This document shows positions 27,584-36,025 of a stretch of DNA of 64,000 nucleotides, one piece after another. The notes under the pieces are model-generated. The model did not search any database, was not told the DNA's origin, and worked only from the letters and a program-made list of their open reading frames with translations. This stretch comes from CAVYVZ01 sp963772065 (GTDB lineage Bacteria; Acidobacteriota; Vicinamibacteria; Vicinamibacterales; UBA2999), in assembly GCA_963772065.1 (NCBI GenBank), contig CAVYVZ010000003.1:107025-171024 (forward strand), in the 5' to 3' direction. A program made the position numbers and the translations under genes. Numbering within the stretch: position 1 is the stretch's first letter; each line of letters begins with the position of its first letter.

Positions 27584-28231
27584 TTCACATTCCGGCGGCA
27601 GGCCGCCGCTGCCGTTCCCGTATCTCGCGCAGCATCTCGTCCGGCGGCACGAAGAAGGGGTTCTCCTGCAGGATGCCGCCGATGATCACCATCGGGTGCG
27701 TCCGCATGATGTCCATCACGACTTCTGCACCAAACTGGTGCAAGTCGTAGGTTCAACAGACGGCGTCGTCGTACTTGGGCAGGACGTAGTTGAGTCGGGT
27801 TTCGTACTCGACGATGTCGTCGACGCCGGGTCGATCCTCGAGCGCCCACTCCATGTTGGCGACCAGCCGCGTCAGCGGATAGCCCTGCGGCCTTGCCGCC
27901 TTGCAGAACTTCCTCGATCAACGCGAGCATGCGGTTCTGATCGAAGTGGCCGTCCCGCAGATACGCGTCCTCCCAGCGCCGGATTTCCAGCTGCCCCGTG
28001 CGTTCGGCTCGGCTCCACGGCGATGCCCGCCTGCTGCAACCGTCGCCGGTGCTCGGGCCGATGGCTGTCCTTGACGATGTGGAATGCCTTTTCGCCGTGC
28101 TCGAAGCCCTCTTTGATGAAGGGGAGCAGCACGCGGTACTCCTCGTCCTTGCTGTTGAAGAAGGCGCAGACGTGCCGCGATCTTCCGAGGGCCGTTCCCG
28201 CCAATCGCACCTGCTGCCCTGGGTTGCTCAT
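27584..28231 (-). pseudogene. MEDS-domain sensory protein, disrupted
   Basis: The N-terminal part (SRHVCAFFNSKDEEYRVLLP, then FIKEGFEHGEKAFHIVKDSH) matches the MEDS (methanogen/methylotroph DcmR sensory) domain. The rest is spread over other frames: QLEIRRWEDAYLRDGHFDQN, then MLALIEEVLQGGKAAGLS, YPLTRLVANMEWALEDRPG, and EVVMDIMRTHPMVIIGGILQ. One in-frame TGA interrupts DDAVC-TYDLHQFG where a cysteine codon TGC is expected, and there are at least two frameshifts. The protein normally ends near ERQRRPAAGM at 27584. It sits immediately before the hybrid kinase, a common pairing for MEDS sensors. No function can be retained in this state. Confidence 0.65.
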
Positions 28232-28468
28232 GGCTTTTCCCTCTTGGCGATCAGACCCGTGAGACGCCGCGACGGGCGTTCGTGAGATCGGGCACGGGAA
28301 CGCGGCGGGGCGCCGAATCGCGGCCGATCGCGTCGGGCCGGGACCACGCAGATTCTACTATGCCGCGTACAGCAGGCGGCCTGCTTGCGCCAGGCTTGTG
28401 ACAGGCGATCGCACCCTGATGCGACACGTGACCGGCTATCGTTGAGCTTTGCGCGGCTAGAGCGGCCG
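28232..28468. other. intergenic stretch
   Basis: No gene is seen between the MEDS remnant and the possible small gene that follows. A weak ribosome site AGAGGG (reading the minus strand) lies just upstream of the MEDS start. Confidence 0.4.
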
Positions 28469-28873
28469 TTACTTCCTGCGGCTTTTGTGCGTGGGCCGAG
28501 TGTGCAGCCCCTGGGGGCGTTCGGCTGCGGCCACGCCAAGCTGTGCGAGCTTGGCGTTCACTTCGAGCGGATCGGCAGACCGCAGAGACTGAACCCCATC
28601 ATCGTAGAACGCGTTCTCGTGGTACGAACCGCAGGAACGAACGATTGGATGCGTGGCCAGCGCGCCGTCGATCACAGCGATTGGCATCCGGCATCGATCG
28701 ATACAAGCACAGACCAGTGGCGCGCGCGCTCGTAACGGGACACGGTCGCAGCGGTCCGCCTGGAGACCCTGCGGAATCAGCTGGCGCAGAGCCACGCTTT
28801 TGCACTGCTCCGCGGATATTCGATGGGCCACTTCTACAAGGACGCGGCCCACCAAGAGATCGGTGGTCTCCAT
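28469..28873 (-). CDS. possible small hypothetical protein
   Basis: A frame of 134 residues begins METTDLLVGRVLVEVAHRIS and continues with cysteine-containing segments (EQCKSVALRQLIPQGL, LVCACIDRCRMPIAVIDGAL). No family is recognised. It lies in the degraded patch next to the tRNA-Asn repeats, and overlapping frames on the other strand are equally long, so it may be non-coding. The start ATG 28873 is preferred to the upstream TTG. Low certainty. Confidence 0.25.
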   Translation of the reverse strand: METTDLLVGRVLVEVAHRISAEQCKSVALRQLIPQGLQADRCDRVPLRARAPLVCACIDRCRMPIAVIDGALATHPIVRSCGSYHENAFYDDGVQSLRSADPLEVNAKLAQLGVAAAERPQGLHTRPTHKSRRK

Positions 28874-29013
28874 CCCCACGTCTCGTCGGATCCGGTCGCC
28901 GATTCTGCCACAGTGCACTATCGGGTTTCGGCTTAGCAAACCGGCCTACAACGATCACACCGAGTTCTAAGGTGCAAACTGGCCGGTCTTGCAAGTGATT
29001 GACACAGTGAGAT
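28874..29013. other. intergenic stretch
   Basis: No gene is seen. It separates the possible small gene from the tRNA-Asn 3'-end copy at 29014. Confidence 0.4.
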
Positions 29014-29034
29014 TGGCTCCTCGGGCTGGACTCG
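29014..29034. repeat. second tRNA-Asn 3'-end copy
   Basis: The 21 bases are identical to the copy at 23967 and to the end of the intact tRNA-Asn. The preceding GAGATTGGCT is also shared. It lies 81 bases from the intact tRNA gene. Confidence 0.7.
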
Positions 29035-29038
29035 TCCT

Positions 29039-29104
29039 CTTGCGCGCGAGCGCGAAGCGCGAGAGCGCAAGTGAGCTAGGGACAGCGCGAGGTGGCAACC
29101 TCGC
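29039..29104. terminator. GC-rich hairpins beyond the tRNA-Asn 3' end
   Basis: CTTGCGC / GCGCAAG arms frame an imperfect stem at 29039-29071. GCGAGGT / ACCTCGC form a perfect seven-base stem with a GGCA loop at 29087-29104. They lie downstream of the tRNA on the minus strand and could end its transcript, but no clear T run follows. They may instead belong to the tRNA-Asn repeat element. Confidence 0.3.
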
Positions 29105-29114
29105 GCAGCGAGGT

Positions 29115-29189
29115 TGGCTCCTCGGGCTGGACTCGAACCAGCAACCCTCCGGTTAACAGCCGGATGCTCTGCCATTGAGCTACCGAGGA
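29115..29189 (-). tRNA. tRNA-Asn (anticodon GTT), CCA encoded
   Basis: The minus strand folds as a full cloverleaf: acceptor TCCTCGG pairs with CCGAGGA, the anticodon loop CTGTTAA carries GTT, the T arm contains GGTTCGAGTCC, and the discriminator G is followed by an encoded CCA. Positions 29115-29117 give the CCA. Two identical copies and one degenerate copy of its last 21 bases occur in the window at 23967, 29014 and 15110, marking it as a likely integration target. Confidence 0.95.
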
Positions 29190-29443
29190 ATGGCGGGACG
29201 CAACGTCCGCGCTGCACGCAGCAGGCAGGACCGTCGTCGTCTTGGCGGAATCCCAATCGTAGCGGATTCGCGCAGCCGTTCGCAACCGGGTCGCCCCTCG
29301 CGCTGCGCGCGTTGGCCAGCCACGCTCACGTGCGGTAACGTGCGCACGCCGCACATCGCACATGTGCCCCGCGCTGGCGAGCGCCTCCTGCAACGACTTA
29401 CGAGCGCGCCGGCAGGCAGCCATATTGCTCGGCTGCTCCCGTC

Positions 29444-30691
29444 ATGCGCCTCCTCGATCCCCGCAAGGATCCGCCGCTCGCCGCCGGCCTCGTCGCCGGC
29501 ACCGTGGTGGTCTTTCAGCAGCCGCTGCGCTGGCTGATCGATCAAGCCAGCCTGGTCGAGCAGCGCTATCGGCTCGATCTGATTCCCGCGCTCGTGGTCC
29601 TCAGCGTCGTGTTCGTGATGCACATGTACCGCAAGCGGCAGGAGAGCAAGGCCGCGGCAACGGCCGCGGCGGCCGAAGCGCGCATCGAGCGCGACCGCGC
29701 CCGGGAGCTCGAGCAGCTCGTCACGCTCGGCCGCAATCTCGCCAACTCGCTCGACTTCGACGCGGTGCGCCAGGCGATCTGGCGGCACCTCCCCGACTTC
29801 CTCCGGACGCGCGCCCTCTGGGTCGTGCTGCGCGAGCGCAGCCACTGGCGCACCGTCATCGAGGATAGCGATACGGCCGATCGCACGGCGCCGGCGGCGA
29901 TCGAGAACATCGCCGCGATCGCGCTCACCCGGCGCACCGACGCGGAACGCACGGGATCCGTTCTGGTGGACGGCTACGAGTGCTTCCCGATGGGACGCGG
30001 CGACGCGCTCACCGGCATGCTGATCATGCGGCAGGCCGGCGAGCCGCTCACCGATCATCAGCGCCGCGGCCTCGAGGCGGCGCTCGCCTTCCTGGGCATC
30101 GCGATCCGCAACGTCCAGCTCCTCGTCGAAACGCGCGAGAACAGCATGCGCGACAGCCTCACGCGCTGGTTCAATCGCGGCCACGGGGCCGAGACGCTGC
30201 GCGCCGAGCTGCAGCGGTCGCGGCGCAACGGCACGCCCGTCTCGCTCCTCATGTTCGACGTCGACCACTTCAAGTCGCTGAACGACAGGCACGGTCACCA
30301 GACGGGCGACGCCGTGTTGATGTCGGTCGCGCGGCACATCGGGGACCTGCTTCGGGCGAGCGACGTCAAGTGCCGCTACGGCGGCGACGAGTTCATGATC
30401 ATCCTGCCGGAAACGCCCTCGGCAGGCGCTCAGCAGGTGGCCGAGCACATCCGGCGTGCGGTGTCGGGGCTCCACGTCGCGGCCGGAACGGACATGTTGA
30501 GCGTCACGACCAGCATCGGCGTCGCCACGACGGTGGCCGGCCAGGTCGAGGCGGACGCCCTGATCGCACGCGCGGACGCGGCCCTCTATGAGGCCAAGCG
30601 CGCCGGTCGCAATCGCGTCGCCGTCGATCAGGAGCCGGTCGCCGACGTCAGCCGCATCCCCGCGCGAAACGTGCTGGCCTTCGCGCAATAG
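29444..30691 (+). CDS. membrane diguanylate cyclase with GAF-like and GGDEF domains
   Basis: The 415-residue product makes cyclic di-GMP from GTP. Two short membrane segments lie near residues 10-30 and 45-65, then a coiled linker (ERDRARELEQLVTLGRNLA) and a GAF-like region (about 95-220), and the GGDEF domain follows. The active motif is YGGDEF near residue 312. Five residues before it, RASD forms the RxxD inhibitory site, so product inhibition is expected. FDVDHFKSLNDRHGHQTGD (substrate and metal binding) and EAKRAGRNRV are also present. ATG 29444 has no strong ribosome site. Confidence 0.9.
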   Translation: MRLLDPRKDPPLAAGLVAGTVVVFQQPLRWLIDQASLVEQRYRLDLIPALVVLSVVFVMHMYRKRQESKAAATAAAAEARIERDRARELEQLVTLGRNLANSLDFDAVRQAIWRHLPDFLRTRALWVVLRERSHWRTVIEDSDTADRTAPAAIENIAAIALTRRTDAERTGSVLVDGYECFPMGRGDALTGMLIMRQAGEPLTDHQRRGLEAALAFLGIAIRNVQLLVETRENSMRDSLTRWFNRGHGAETLRAELQRSRRNGTPVSLLMFDVDHFKSLNDRHGHQTGDAVLMSVARHIGDLLRASDVKCRYGGDEFMIILPETPSAGAQQVAEHIRRAVSGLHVAAGTDMLSVTTSIGVATTVAGQVEADALIARADAALYEAKRAGRNRVAVDQEPVADVSRIPARNVLAFAQ

Positions 30692-30756
30692 GCACGCCTC
30701 GTTCGAGTTCGATGCGCTGTTTCACTGGAGGGTCTGTGTGTAACGGACTGACATCT

Positions 30757-32337
30757 TCATAGCGTCTTGAGAAACGCAATCAGCGCGCGCTTCTCTTCTG
30801 CCGCCAGCTCCAACCCGAACTCGTGGCCCTTGACGGCTCGAGTCCGCATCCCATATCCCCTCCAGCCGGTCGGCACGTAATCATCACGCAGGCGTCGTGG
30901 ATCGAACCAGTCTTCAAGCGTGGCCACCGAACCGTTGTGCTCGAACGGGCCTCGGTACCAGACGCCCTTCAGCGACGGCACCTTGTAATATCCGGTCCCG
31001 CGCCGCGTCGTCAGGGTCAAAGTCGCATCGGTGCCGACGGAGCGCGGTAGGATGTCGAACTTCTTGAGGTGATCGGCGGGCACTTCGAAGCCGATCGCCG
31101 GATTCAGCGTGTTGTTGGTATAGAGCGGCGGCGTGTGACAGGTGCCGCATCCCTGGCTCGCGAACACGCGCTGGCCGCGAGCGGCGAGCGCGTCGAACGT
31201 GTTCGGGTTGCGCGGCGGCTCCAGTGAATAGATGTACATCGCCAGGGCAAAGAGTTGCTCGTCGCTGTAGCGAGCGCCAACGGTCGTCGCAAAGAACCCA
31301 GCCGGCGCTTTGTCCGCCGCGGCCCGTGCGGGAACGAAGTCGCCATAGCGCTTCAGCATGTCCATTCCCTGATTGAGCGCCGCGTAGCGCATCAGATCAC
31401 CGATGTTCCGATGCCGGACGAGGCCGCTCGCATCCAGGTAACGGCGCTCCCGTACTCCGATCAGATCGGGAAGCTTCGCCGGCGAAAGCGGACTCGTTCC
31501 CTGACGCGCGAAAACGCCCGCGGGGATCGCAAAGTGAACGGCCTCGATTTCGGCCGCTGAGAATTGCTCGAGACGGGCGTTCGGATCCGGCCCCAGCCAG
31601 GGCGCTGCGAATGTTGCACGTTGGGCCAGACGCGCTTGAGCGAGAGACTGTTCCTTGTCCTTGGCCTTCTCCACATCGTCATCAAGGCCAAGATAGGCTA
31701 TCTGCTCTATGGGGCGATTACCTTGCGCGCCCCGGATCACGGTACCGTCCGGCATGAGACGGGTGTGACATTCCCTGCAGGACGCGTCGCCGACCTCGAT
31801 CTTTCCTCGTTCGCGAATTACGTAGTCAGAAAACGGGCTGATGCCGTCGCGGTCGTGAATGTCGCCGGTCTTTTCAGTAGAGGCACGACGCTCTTCGGGA
31901 GTACGTCTGAGACCGGGAAAGAAAAGAACTGGTGCGTTGAAGACGATCTCACCAGCCTTGATCCAGTCTTCCTCGGTCTCCAGTCTGGGCCGATGCGCGC
32001 CGTCATCCCAAAGAACAACCGGGTCCTGCTGCTGCAGCCACTCCCGATAACCACGGGGCTCGTGGTCGGGGTGGTACATCGCGTAGGGCTTGAAAATCGG
32101 CCGGACGGGAAGTCGATAGTACTCGTCGGCCGAGATGTCCTTGGGCGTGTGGCTCGGCGCCGCCAACGGCAGCTCCAACTCAGCGAGTGCCTCCTCGTCC
32201 CATGTCTTCGGGATGGTCGGTTTGTAAGCGGCCGCCGGCTTCTGAGCGTGCCCTGTGGTGAGAAAGGCAGCGAAGCCGATTGGTACCACGACAGCGAGAA
32301 GGATGAGGAGCGGTGGCCGTCGTCGAGCCGGCCTCAT
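30757..32337 (-). CDS. exported di-haem cytochrome c (peroxidase-like family)
   Basis: The product of about 526 residues has an N-terminal signal peptide (PPLLILLAVVVPIGFAAFL) and two c-type haem motifs, CRECH near residue 187 and CGTCH near residue 396, each with the expected axial-ligand context. The late segment RRGTGYYKVPSLKGVWYRGP, followed by FEHNGSVATLEDWFDP, is typical of the MauG/cytochrome c peroxidase-like di-haem group, where the haem-binding C-terminal domain ends in an HNGS-type loop. Length exceeds the usual 330-residue peroxidase, because of a longer N-terminal half. ATG 32337 is chosen over GTG 32361. Electron-transfer role inferred; substrate unknown. Confidence 0.82.
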   Translation of the reverse strand: MRPARRRPPLLILLAVVVPIGFAAFLTTGHAQKPAAAYKPTIPKTWDEEALAELELPLAAPSHTPKDISADEYYRLPVRPIFKPYAMYHPDHEPRGYREWLQQQDPVVLWDDGAHRPRLETEEDWIKAGEIVFNAPVLFFPGLRRTPEERRASTEKTGDIHDRDGISPFSDYVIRERGKIEVGDASCRECHTRLMPDGTVIRGAQGNRPIEQIAYLGLDDDVEKAKDKEQSLAQARLAQRATFAAPWLGPDPNARLEQFSAAEIEAVHFAIPAGVFARQGTSPLSPAKLPDLIGVRERRYLDASGLVRHRNIGDLMRYAALNQGMDMLKRYGDFVPARAAADKAPAGFFATTVGARYSDEQLFALAMYIYSLEPPRNPNTFDALAARGQRVFASQGCGTCHTPPLYTNNTLNPAIGFEVPADHLKKFDILPRSVGTDATLTLTTRRGTGYYKVPSLKGVWYRGPFEHNGSVATLEDWFDPRRLRDDYVPTGWRGYGMRTRAVKGHEFGLELAAEEKRALIAFLKTL

Positions 32338-32403
32338 AAGCCGGATGCTAGCACAACCCACTCCGCTCGATTACGATCGCTTGCGGCTTCCAGGGAGGGT
32401 CCG

Positions 32404-34380
32404 GTGCGTCGCGCCTCGATTGTCGTTGCGCTCCTCGCGTTCGCGCATACAGGAACGAGTCAATCGCCGGCGCCCGAGCCGCCGCTCGCGGACCATTGCG
32501 AGTGCGCCGACGGCATCTGTCCCCTTCGAAGCAACGGACGCGGCTGCTCCTGCGGATGCGCGTTCACTGCCGATGCGCAGTCACCACAGTCGCTGAAGGC
32601 GGCGGCCGCCGAGGAATGCCGGAACGGCAGCGCCGCCGGCTATCCGTGCCACGACGTCGATCTGCTCGCGTTTCTTCCGCTCGCCGACATCGGCGGCGGA
32701 TCGGGCAACGACATCGGGGATGGACGGACCCGGAGACGGGACGTGAGTATGCCATCGTCGGGCGGTCGAACGGCACGGCCTTCGTCGACATTACCGATCC
32801 CACTTGATCGCGCTACCTGGGGGACGCTTCCAACGCACACCGTCGACTCGTCGTGGCGCGACATGGAGGTGTACGGCGATCACGCCTTCATCGTGAGCGA
32901 GGCCGCCAACCACGGCATGCAGGTGTTCGACCTGCGCCAGCTTGCGACCGTCGTGGACCCGCCGATCACCTTCGAGGCAACTGCTCACTACGCCGGGTTC
33001 GGCTCGGCGCACACCGTCGCGGTGGACGCCGGCGCGGGCTTCGCCTATGCCGCCGGAACGCGCACGTGCGCCGGCGGGCTGCACGCCGTGGACGTGCAGA
33101 ATCCCAAGCAACCCGCAACGGCGGGCTGCTACCCGGCTGACGGCTACACGCACGACGCGCAGTGCGTCGTCTACAACGGTCCGGACCGCGCCCACGAGGG
33201 ACGCGAAGTCTGCTTCAACTCGAACGAGGACACGCTGACCATCGTCGACGCGAGCGACAAGCACGCCCAGACCGAGATCTCCCGTACCGGCTATGACGCG
33301 AGCGCGTACACGCATCAGGGGTGGCTCACCGACGATCGCAGGTTCTTCCTGGTCGACGATGAGGGCGACGAGCGGGCGTTCCGGACGCGCACGCGCACCT
33401 TCGTGTGGAACGTCTCGGATCTCGAGGCGCCGTTCATCGCGCACGTCTACGAAGGGCCGGTCGAATCGATCGATCACCAGCTCTTCACGCGCGGCGATCT
33501 CGCGTATGAGTCGAATTACCGGAGCGGACTGCGGGTCCTTGCGCTTGGCGACCTCGCAGCCGCGCCGCCGCGCGAAGCCGGCTTCTTCGACATCTACCCC
33601 GCTGACGACGCGCCGCAGTTCAATGGGGCGTGGAGCGTCTTCCCGTTCTTCGCGAGCGGCAACGTCATCGTGAATGGAATCGAGCAGGGCCTCTTCGTGC
33701 TGCGGCCGCGGCGCGCGCCGGCGGGCATACCGCGCGGCGTGTCCGTGTCGCTCGTGGCGACGAACCGCCCCGCCGTCGTGGGATCCGATCTCGTCTACGT
33801 GGCGCGTGTGGCCAATCACGGACCGGGCCGCGCGCAGGCCGTTCAGCTGACGGTGCAGCTGCCCGCATCGGCCGCGGTCATGTCGACAACGCCGAGCCGC
33901 GGGTCCTGCGCGGTGAGCACGATCGTAACCTGCTCGCTGCAGGACATCGCCGCAGGGGCGGACGCCGTTGTCGCGATCGGGGTCCGGCCGAGCGCCACCG
34001 GCGCGATCGTGGCCGCCGCACGCATCACAGCCGATTCCGCCGGCGACGATTCTGCCGACAACGCCGCAACGGCCGTCGTATCGGCCGAAGCGGCCAGGCG
34101 CGAGCTCGTCCTGCGGTACCCGAACGGAGGCGAAACGGTTCGCCCAGCGCGCGCGAGCGCCATCCAGTTCACTATGCGCGGCGTCGAGGGCGGAGTGAAG
34201 GTGGAGTTGTCAGTCGACGACGGACGAACATGGACGCCGCTCGCGGCCAATGCGCCGAATGTCGGGTTCTACGACTGGGTTCCGCCCGCGGCCGCGCAGC
34301 CTCTTGCCCGCGTTCGCGTCACGAGTCTGGCAGACTCGCGCTTGACGGCGACGTCGGCCAGCTCATTCGCGATCCGATAA
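32404..34380 (+). CDS. exported LVIVD-type (choice-of-anchor B-like) protein, disrupted around 32716-32823
   Basis: The protein has a signal peptide and resembles the choice-of-anchor/LVIVD family: repeated segments such as TVDSSWRDMEVYGDHAFIVS and GYTHDAQCVVYNGPD appear, followed by Ig-like (CARDB-type) repeats (VYVARVANHGPGRAQAVQLT) and a tail YPNGGETVRPARASAIQFT. The middle is broken: GWTDPETGREYAIVGRSNG and FVDITDPT lie in a shifted frame between a one-base loss in GGGG at 32716-32719, an in-frame TGA at 32805-32807 and an extra G in GGGGG at 32819-32823. GTG 32404 follows GGGAGG at 32393-32398. Function unknown; likely cell-surface. Confidence 0.72.
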   Translation: MRRASIVVALLAFAHTGTSQSPAPEPPLADHCECADGICPLRSNGRGCSCGCAFTADAQSPQSLKAAAAEECRNGSAAGYPCHDVDLLAFLPLADIGGGSGNDIGDGRTRRRDVSMPSSGGRTARPSSTLPIPLDRATWGTLPTHTVDSSWRDMEVYGDHAFIVSEAANHGMQVFDLRQLATVVDPPITFEATAHYAGFGSAHTVAVDAGAGFAYAAGTRTCAGGLHAVDVQNPKQPATAGCYPADGYTHDAQCVVYNGPDRAHEGREVCFNSNEDTLTIVDASDKHAQTEISRTGYDASAYTHQGWLTDDRRFFLVDDEGDERAFRTRTRTFVWNVSDLEAPFIAHVYEGPVESIDHQLFTRGDLAYESNYRSGLRVLALGDLAAAPPREAGFFDIYPADDAPQFNGAWSVFPFFASGNVIVNGIEQGLFVLRPRRAPAGIPRGVSVSLVATNRPAVVGSDLVYVARVANHGPGRAQAVQLTVQLPASAAVMSTTPSRGSCAVSTIVTCSLQDIAAGADAVVAIGVRPSATGAIVAAARITADSAGDDSADNAATAVVSAEAARRELVLRYPNGGETVRPARASAIQFTMRGVEGGVKVELSVDDGRTWTPLAANAPNVGFYDWVPPAAAQPLARVRVTSLADSRLTATSASSFAIR

Positions 34381-34416
34381 GGCACCGGCTGTTCTACGCG
34401 ATCTCGAGAATCAGAA

Positions 34417-34443
34417 TTTTCCTTTTACCTTTTACCTTTTGCC
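34417..34443. repeat. heptamer repeat run (TTTTACC-type)
   Basis: The units read TTTTCC, TTTTACC, TTTTACC, TTTTGCC between the LVIVD-type gene and the DUF4203-like gene, both of which end here. It abuts the stop codon of the latter (34444-34446). Confidence 0.6.
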
Positions 34444-35076
34444 TTATTGAGTCTTGCTTCGTTTCCGCCTGATGCTCCCTTTCTCTCCTCCGGTGATCCC
34501 CATCTGCACGCCGGCGCCGATCACACCGAGCACGATCCAGGCGATGGGGACCCATCGCTCACCGGGCGCGGGATTGAGGGGGTAGGCCACCCAGACGTTT
34601 CCGCCGGCAGCCGCCGCGAGCGCGGCGCGGTTGCCGACGAGCGCCATGGCGCCGACGATCAGGGTCCAGGCGCCGCCGAACGACGTGCCCATGATGATCA
34701 CATAGCGCTGGAGGTAGATGGCGCCCACGGCCCCGACCACCGCGGCGAACACGATCACGAGAAAGTGTGGCGCGCGCTCTCCCGCCGCGAAGGCAAAGTT
34801 TGCGGCGACCGCGCCGAGCCCCGCGCCCACCATCGCCACGCCGAAGAAATACGCGGCGAACAGCACGCCCGCACCGATCAGGCCGCCGACGATCGCGGCG
34901 ATGATCATCGGCCCGGTGTCGCTGGCCCCGAACACCGAGCTTGCGAGCAGCGCGCCGAGAATGAAGCCGAAGATCGACAGGACGATGCGAAACAGCCGGT
35001 AGCCGAAGAAGCAGGCGACGATGCCGCCAAGGAGCAACACGATCGCGGCTGGAAGCTGGTACTGAACTGGAAGCAT
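34444..35076 (-). CDS. DUF4203/TMEM198-like membrane protein
   Basis: The 210-residue product has seven membrane segments with glycine-rich helices: VLLLGGIVACFFGYRLFRIV near residue 15 and GGLIGAGVLFAAYFFGVAM, VYLQRYVIIMGTSFGGAW-type segments later, and a basic cytoplasmic tail (GSIRRKRSKTQ). This pattern matches DUF4203 (TMEM198-like) proteins of unknown function. It follows recR on the same strand with a heptamer-repeat spacer in between. Confidence 0.78.
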   Translation of the reverse strand: MLPVQYQLPAAIVLLLGGIVACFFGYRLFRIVLSIFGFILGALLASSVFGASDTGPMIIAAIVGGLIGAGVLFAAYFFGVAMVGAGLGAVAANFAFAAGERAPHFLVIVFAAVVGAVGAIYLQRYVIIMGTSFGGAWTLIVGAMALVGNRAALAAAAGGNVWVAYPLNPAPGERWVPIAWIVLGVIGAGVQMGITGGEKGSIRRKRSKTQ

Positions 35077-35088
35077 CTCGATGCTTAG

Positions 35089-35123
35089 GTCGTCGGTCTC
35101 TCGTCTCTGGTCTTCGGTCTCTC
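35089..35123. repeat. heptamer repeat run (GTCTCTC-type)
   Basis: The units read GTCGTCG, GTCTCTC, GTCTCTG, GTCTTCG, GTCTCTC. The run lies between recR and the DUF4203 gene and ends one base before the recR stop codon. Confidence 0.6.
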
Positions 35124-35124
35124 G

Positions 35125-35718
35125 TTAGACTTCTCGTCGTCCTTCCATGGCGCGTGTCATCGTGATCTCGTCGGCGTACTCGAGATCGGATCCGACCGGA
35201 ATGCCCATGGCGATCCGGGTCACCTTCACGCCGAGCGGCTTCAGCAGCCGCGCGAGGTAGAGGGCCGTCGCTTCTCCCTCGACCGTGGGGCTCGTCGCGA
35301 GAATGACCTCCTCCACGCGATCCGCGGCCACGCGCTCCAACAGGCCCTTGATCTTCAAATCGTCCGGTCCCACGCCGTGCAGCGGCGAGAGCACGCCCAT
35401 GAGCACATGGTAGGCCCCCTTGAATCCGCCGGTCTTCTCGACCACGTTCACGTTCTGCGGCTCCTCGACCACGCAGATGGTGCGCTGATCGCGCGACCCG
35501 GTGCAGAAGACGCACGGATCGGCGTCGGTGATGTTATTGCACACCGAGCAGTAGGTCACGCGGTCTTTGACGCCTCGAATGGCGTCGCAAAGCTGCTCGG
35601 TCTCTTCGCGGGGCGTTTTCAGGATGTGGAAGGCAAGCCGCTGCGCGCCCTTGGTCCCGATGCCGGGCAGCCGCCGCAACTGGTCGATGAGATCGTTGAG
35701 AGGCGGAGGAAGCGACAA
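35125..35718 (-). CDS. recR: recombination protein RecR
   Basis: The 197-residue product has the RecR order: an N-terminal helix-hairpin-helix (LRRLPGIGTKGAQRLAFHIL), a C4 zinc finger (CSVCNNITDADPCVFC near residue 55) and a Toprim domain (VEEVILATSPTVEGEATALY near 130, with GSDLEYADEITMTRAM near the end). RecR works with RecO and RecF in gap repair. The start is TTG 35718, immediately after the ybaB stop; no ribosome site is visible, so coupling to ybaB translation is likely. Confidence 0.95.
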   Translation of the reverse strand: MSLPPPLNDLIDQLRRLPGIGTKGAQRLAFHILKTPREETEQLCDAIRGVKDRVTYCSVCNNITDADPCVFCTGSRDQRTICVVEEPQNVNVVEKTGGFKGAYHVLMGVLSPLHGVGPDDLKIKGLLERVAADRVEEVILATSPTVEGEATALYLARLLKPLGVKVTRIAMGIPVGSDLEYADEITMTRAMEGRREV

Positions 35719-35719
35719 G

Positions 35720-36025
35720 TTAGAAGAGGCCGGGGATTTTGAGGCCGCCCATCAGGCCGCCGACGGTCTTTCCGAGCTCCTCGTCGACCTTCCGGTTCGC
35801 GTCGTTGACGGCGGCTACGATCATGTCCTGCAGCATTTCGACGTCGTCTTTCGAGACGACTTCGGGATCGATCCTGAGGGACTGGATCTGCTTGGACCCA
35901 TCGACGACGACGGTCACCATCCCGCCGCCCGCCGTCGCCTCCAGGCGCATCGCCGCCATCTGCTTCTGGATGCGCTCCTGCGCGTCCTTCATCTGCTGCA
36001 TCGCCTGCTGGATGTTGAACGCCAT
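35720..36025 (-). CDS. ybaB: YbaB/EbfC nucleoid-associated protein
   Basis: The 101-residue product matches YbaB: an N-terminal helix (MAFNIQQAMQQMKDAQERIQ), AGGGMVTVVVDGSKQIQSLR and VEMLQDMIVAAVNDANRKVD. It binds DNA as a dimer. It lies between dnaX and recR, the conserved order dnaX-ybaB-recR; its ATG at 36025 overlaps the dnaX stop. Confidence 0.95.
   Translation of the reverse strand: MAFNIQQAMQQMKDAQERIQKQMAAMRLEATAGGGMVTVVVDGSKQIQSLRIDPEVVSKDDVEMLQDMIVAAVNDANRKVDEELGKTVGGLMGGLKIPGLF

Noticed and set aside
29114..29338. Small plus-strand frame over the tRNA-Asn
   Set aside because: The tRNA gene explains the sequence; the frame is antisense to it.
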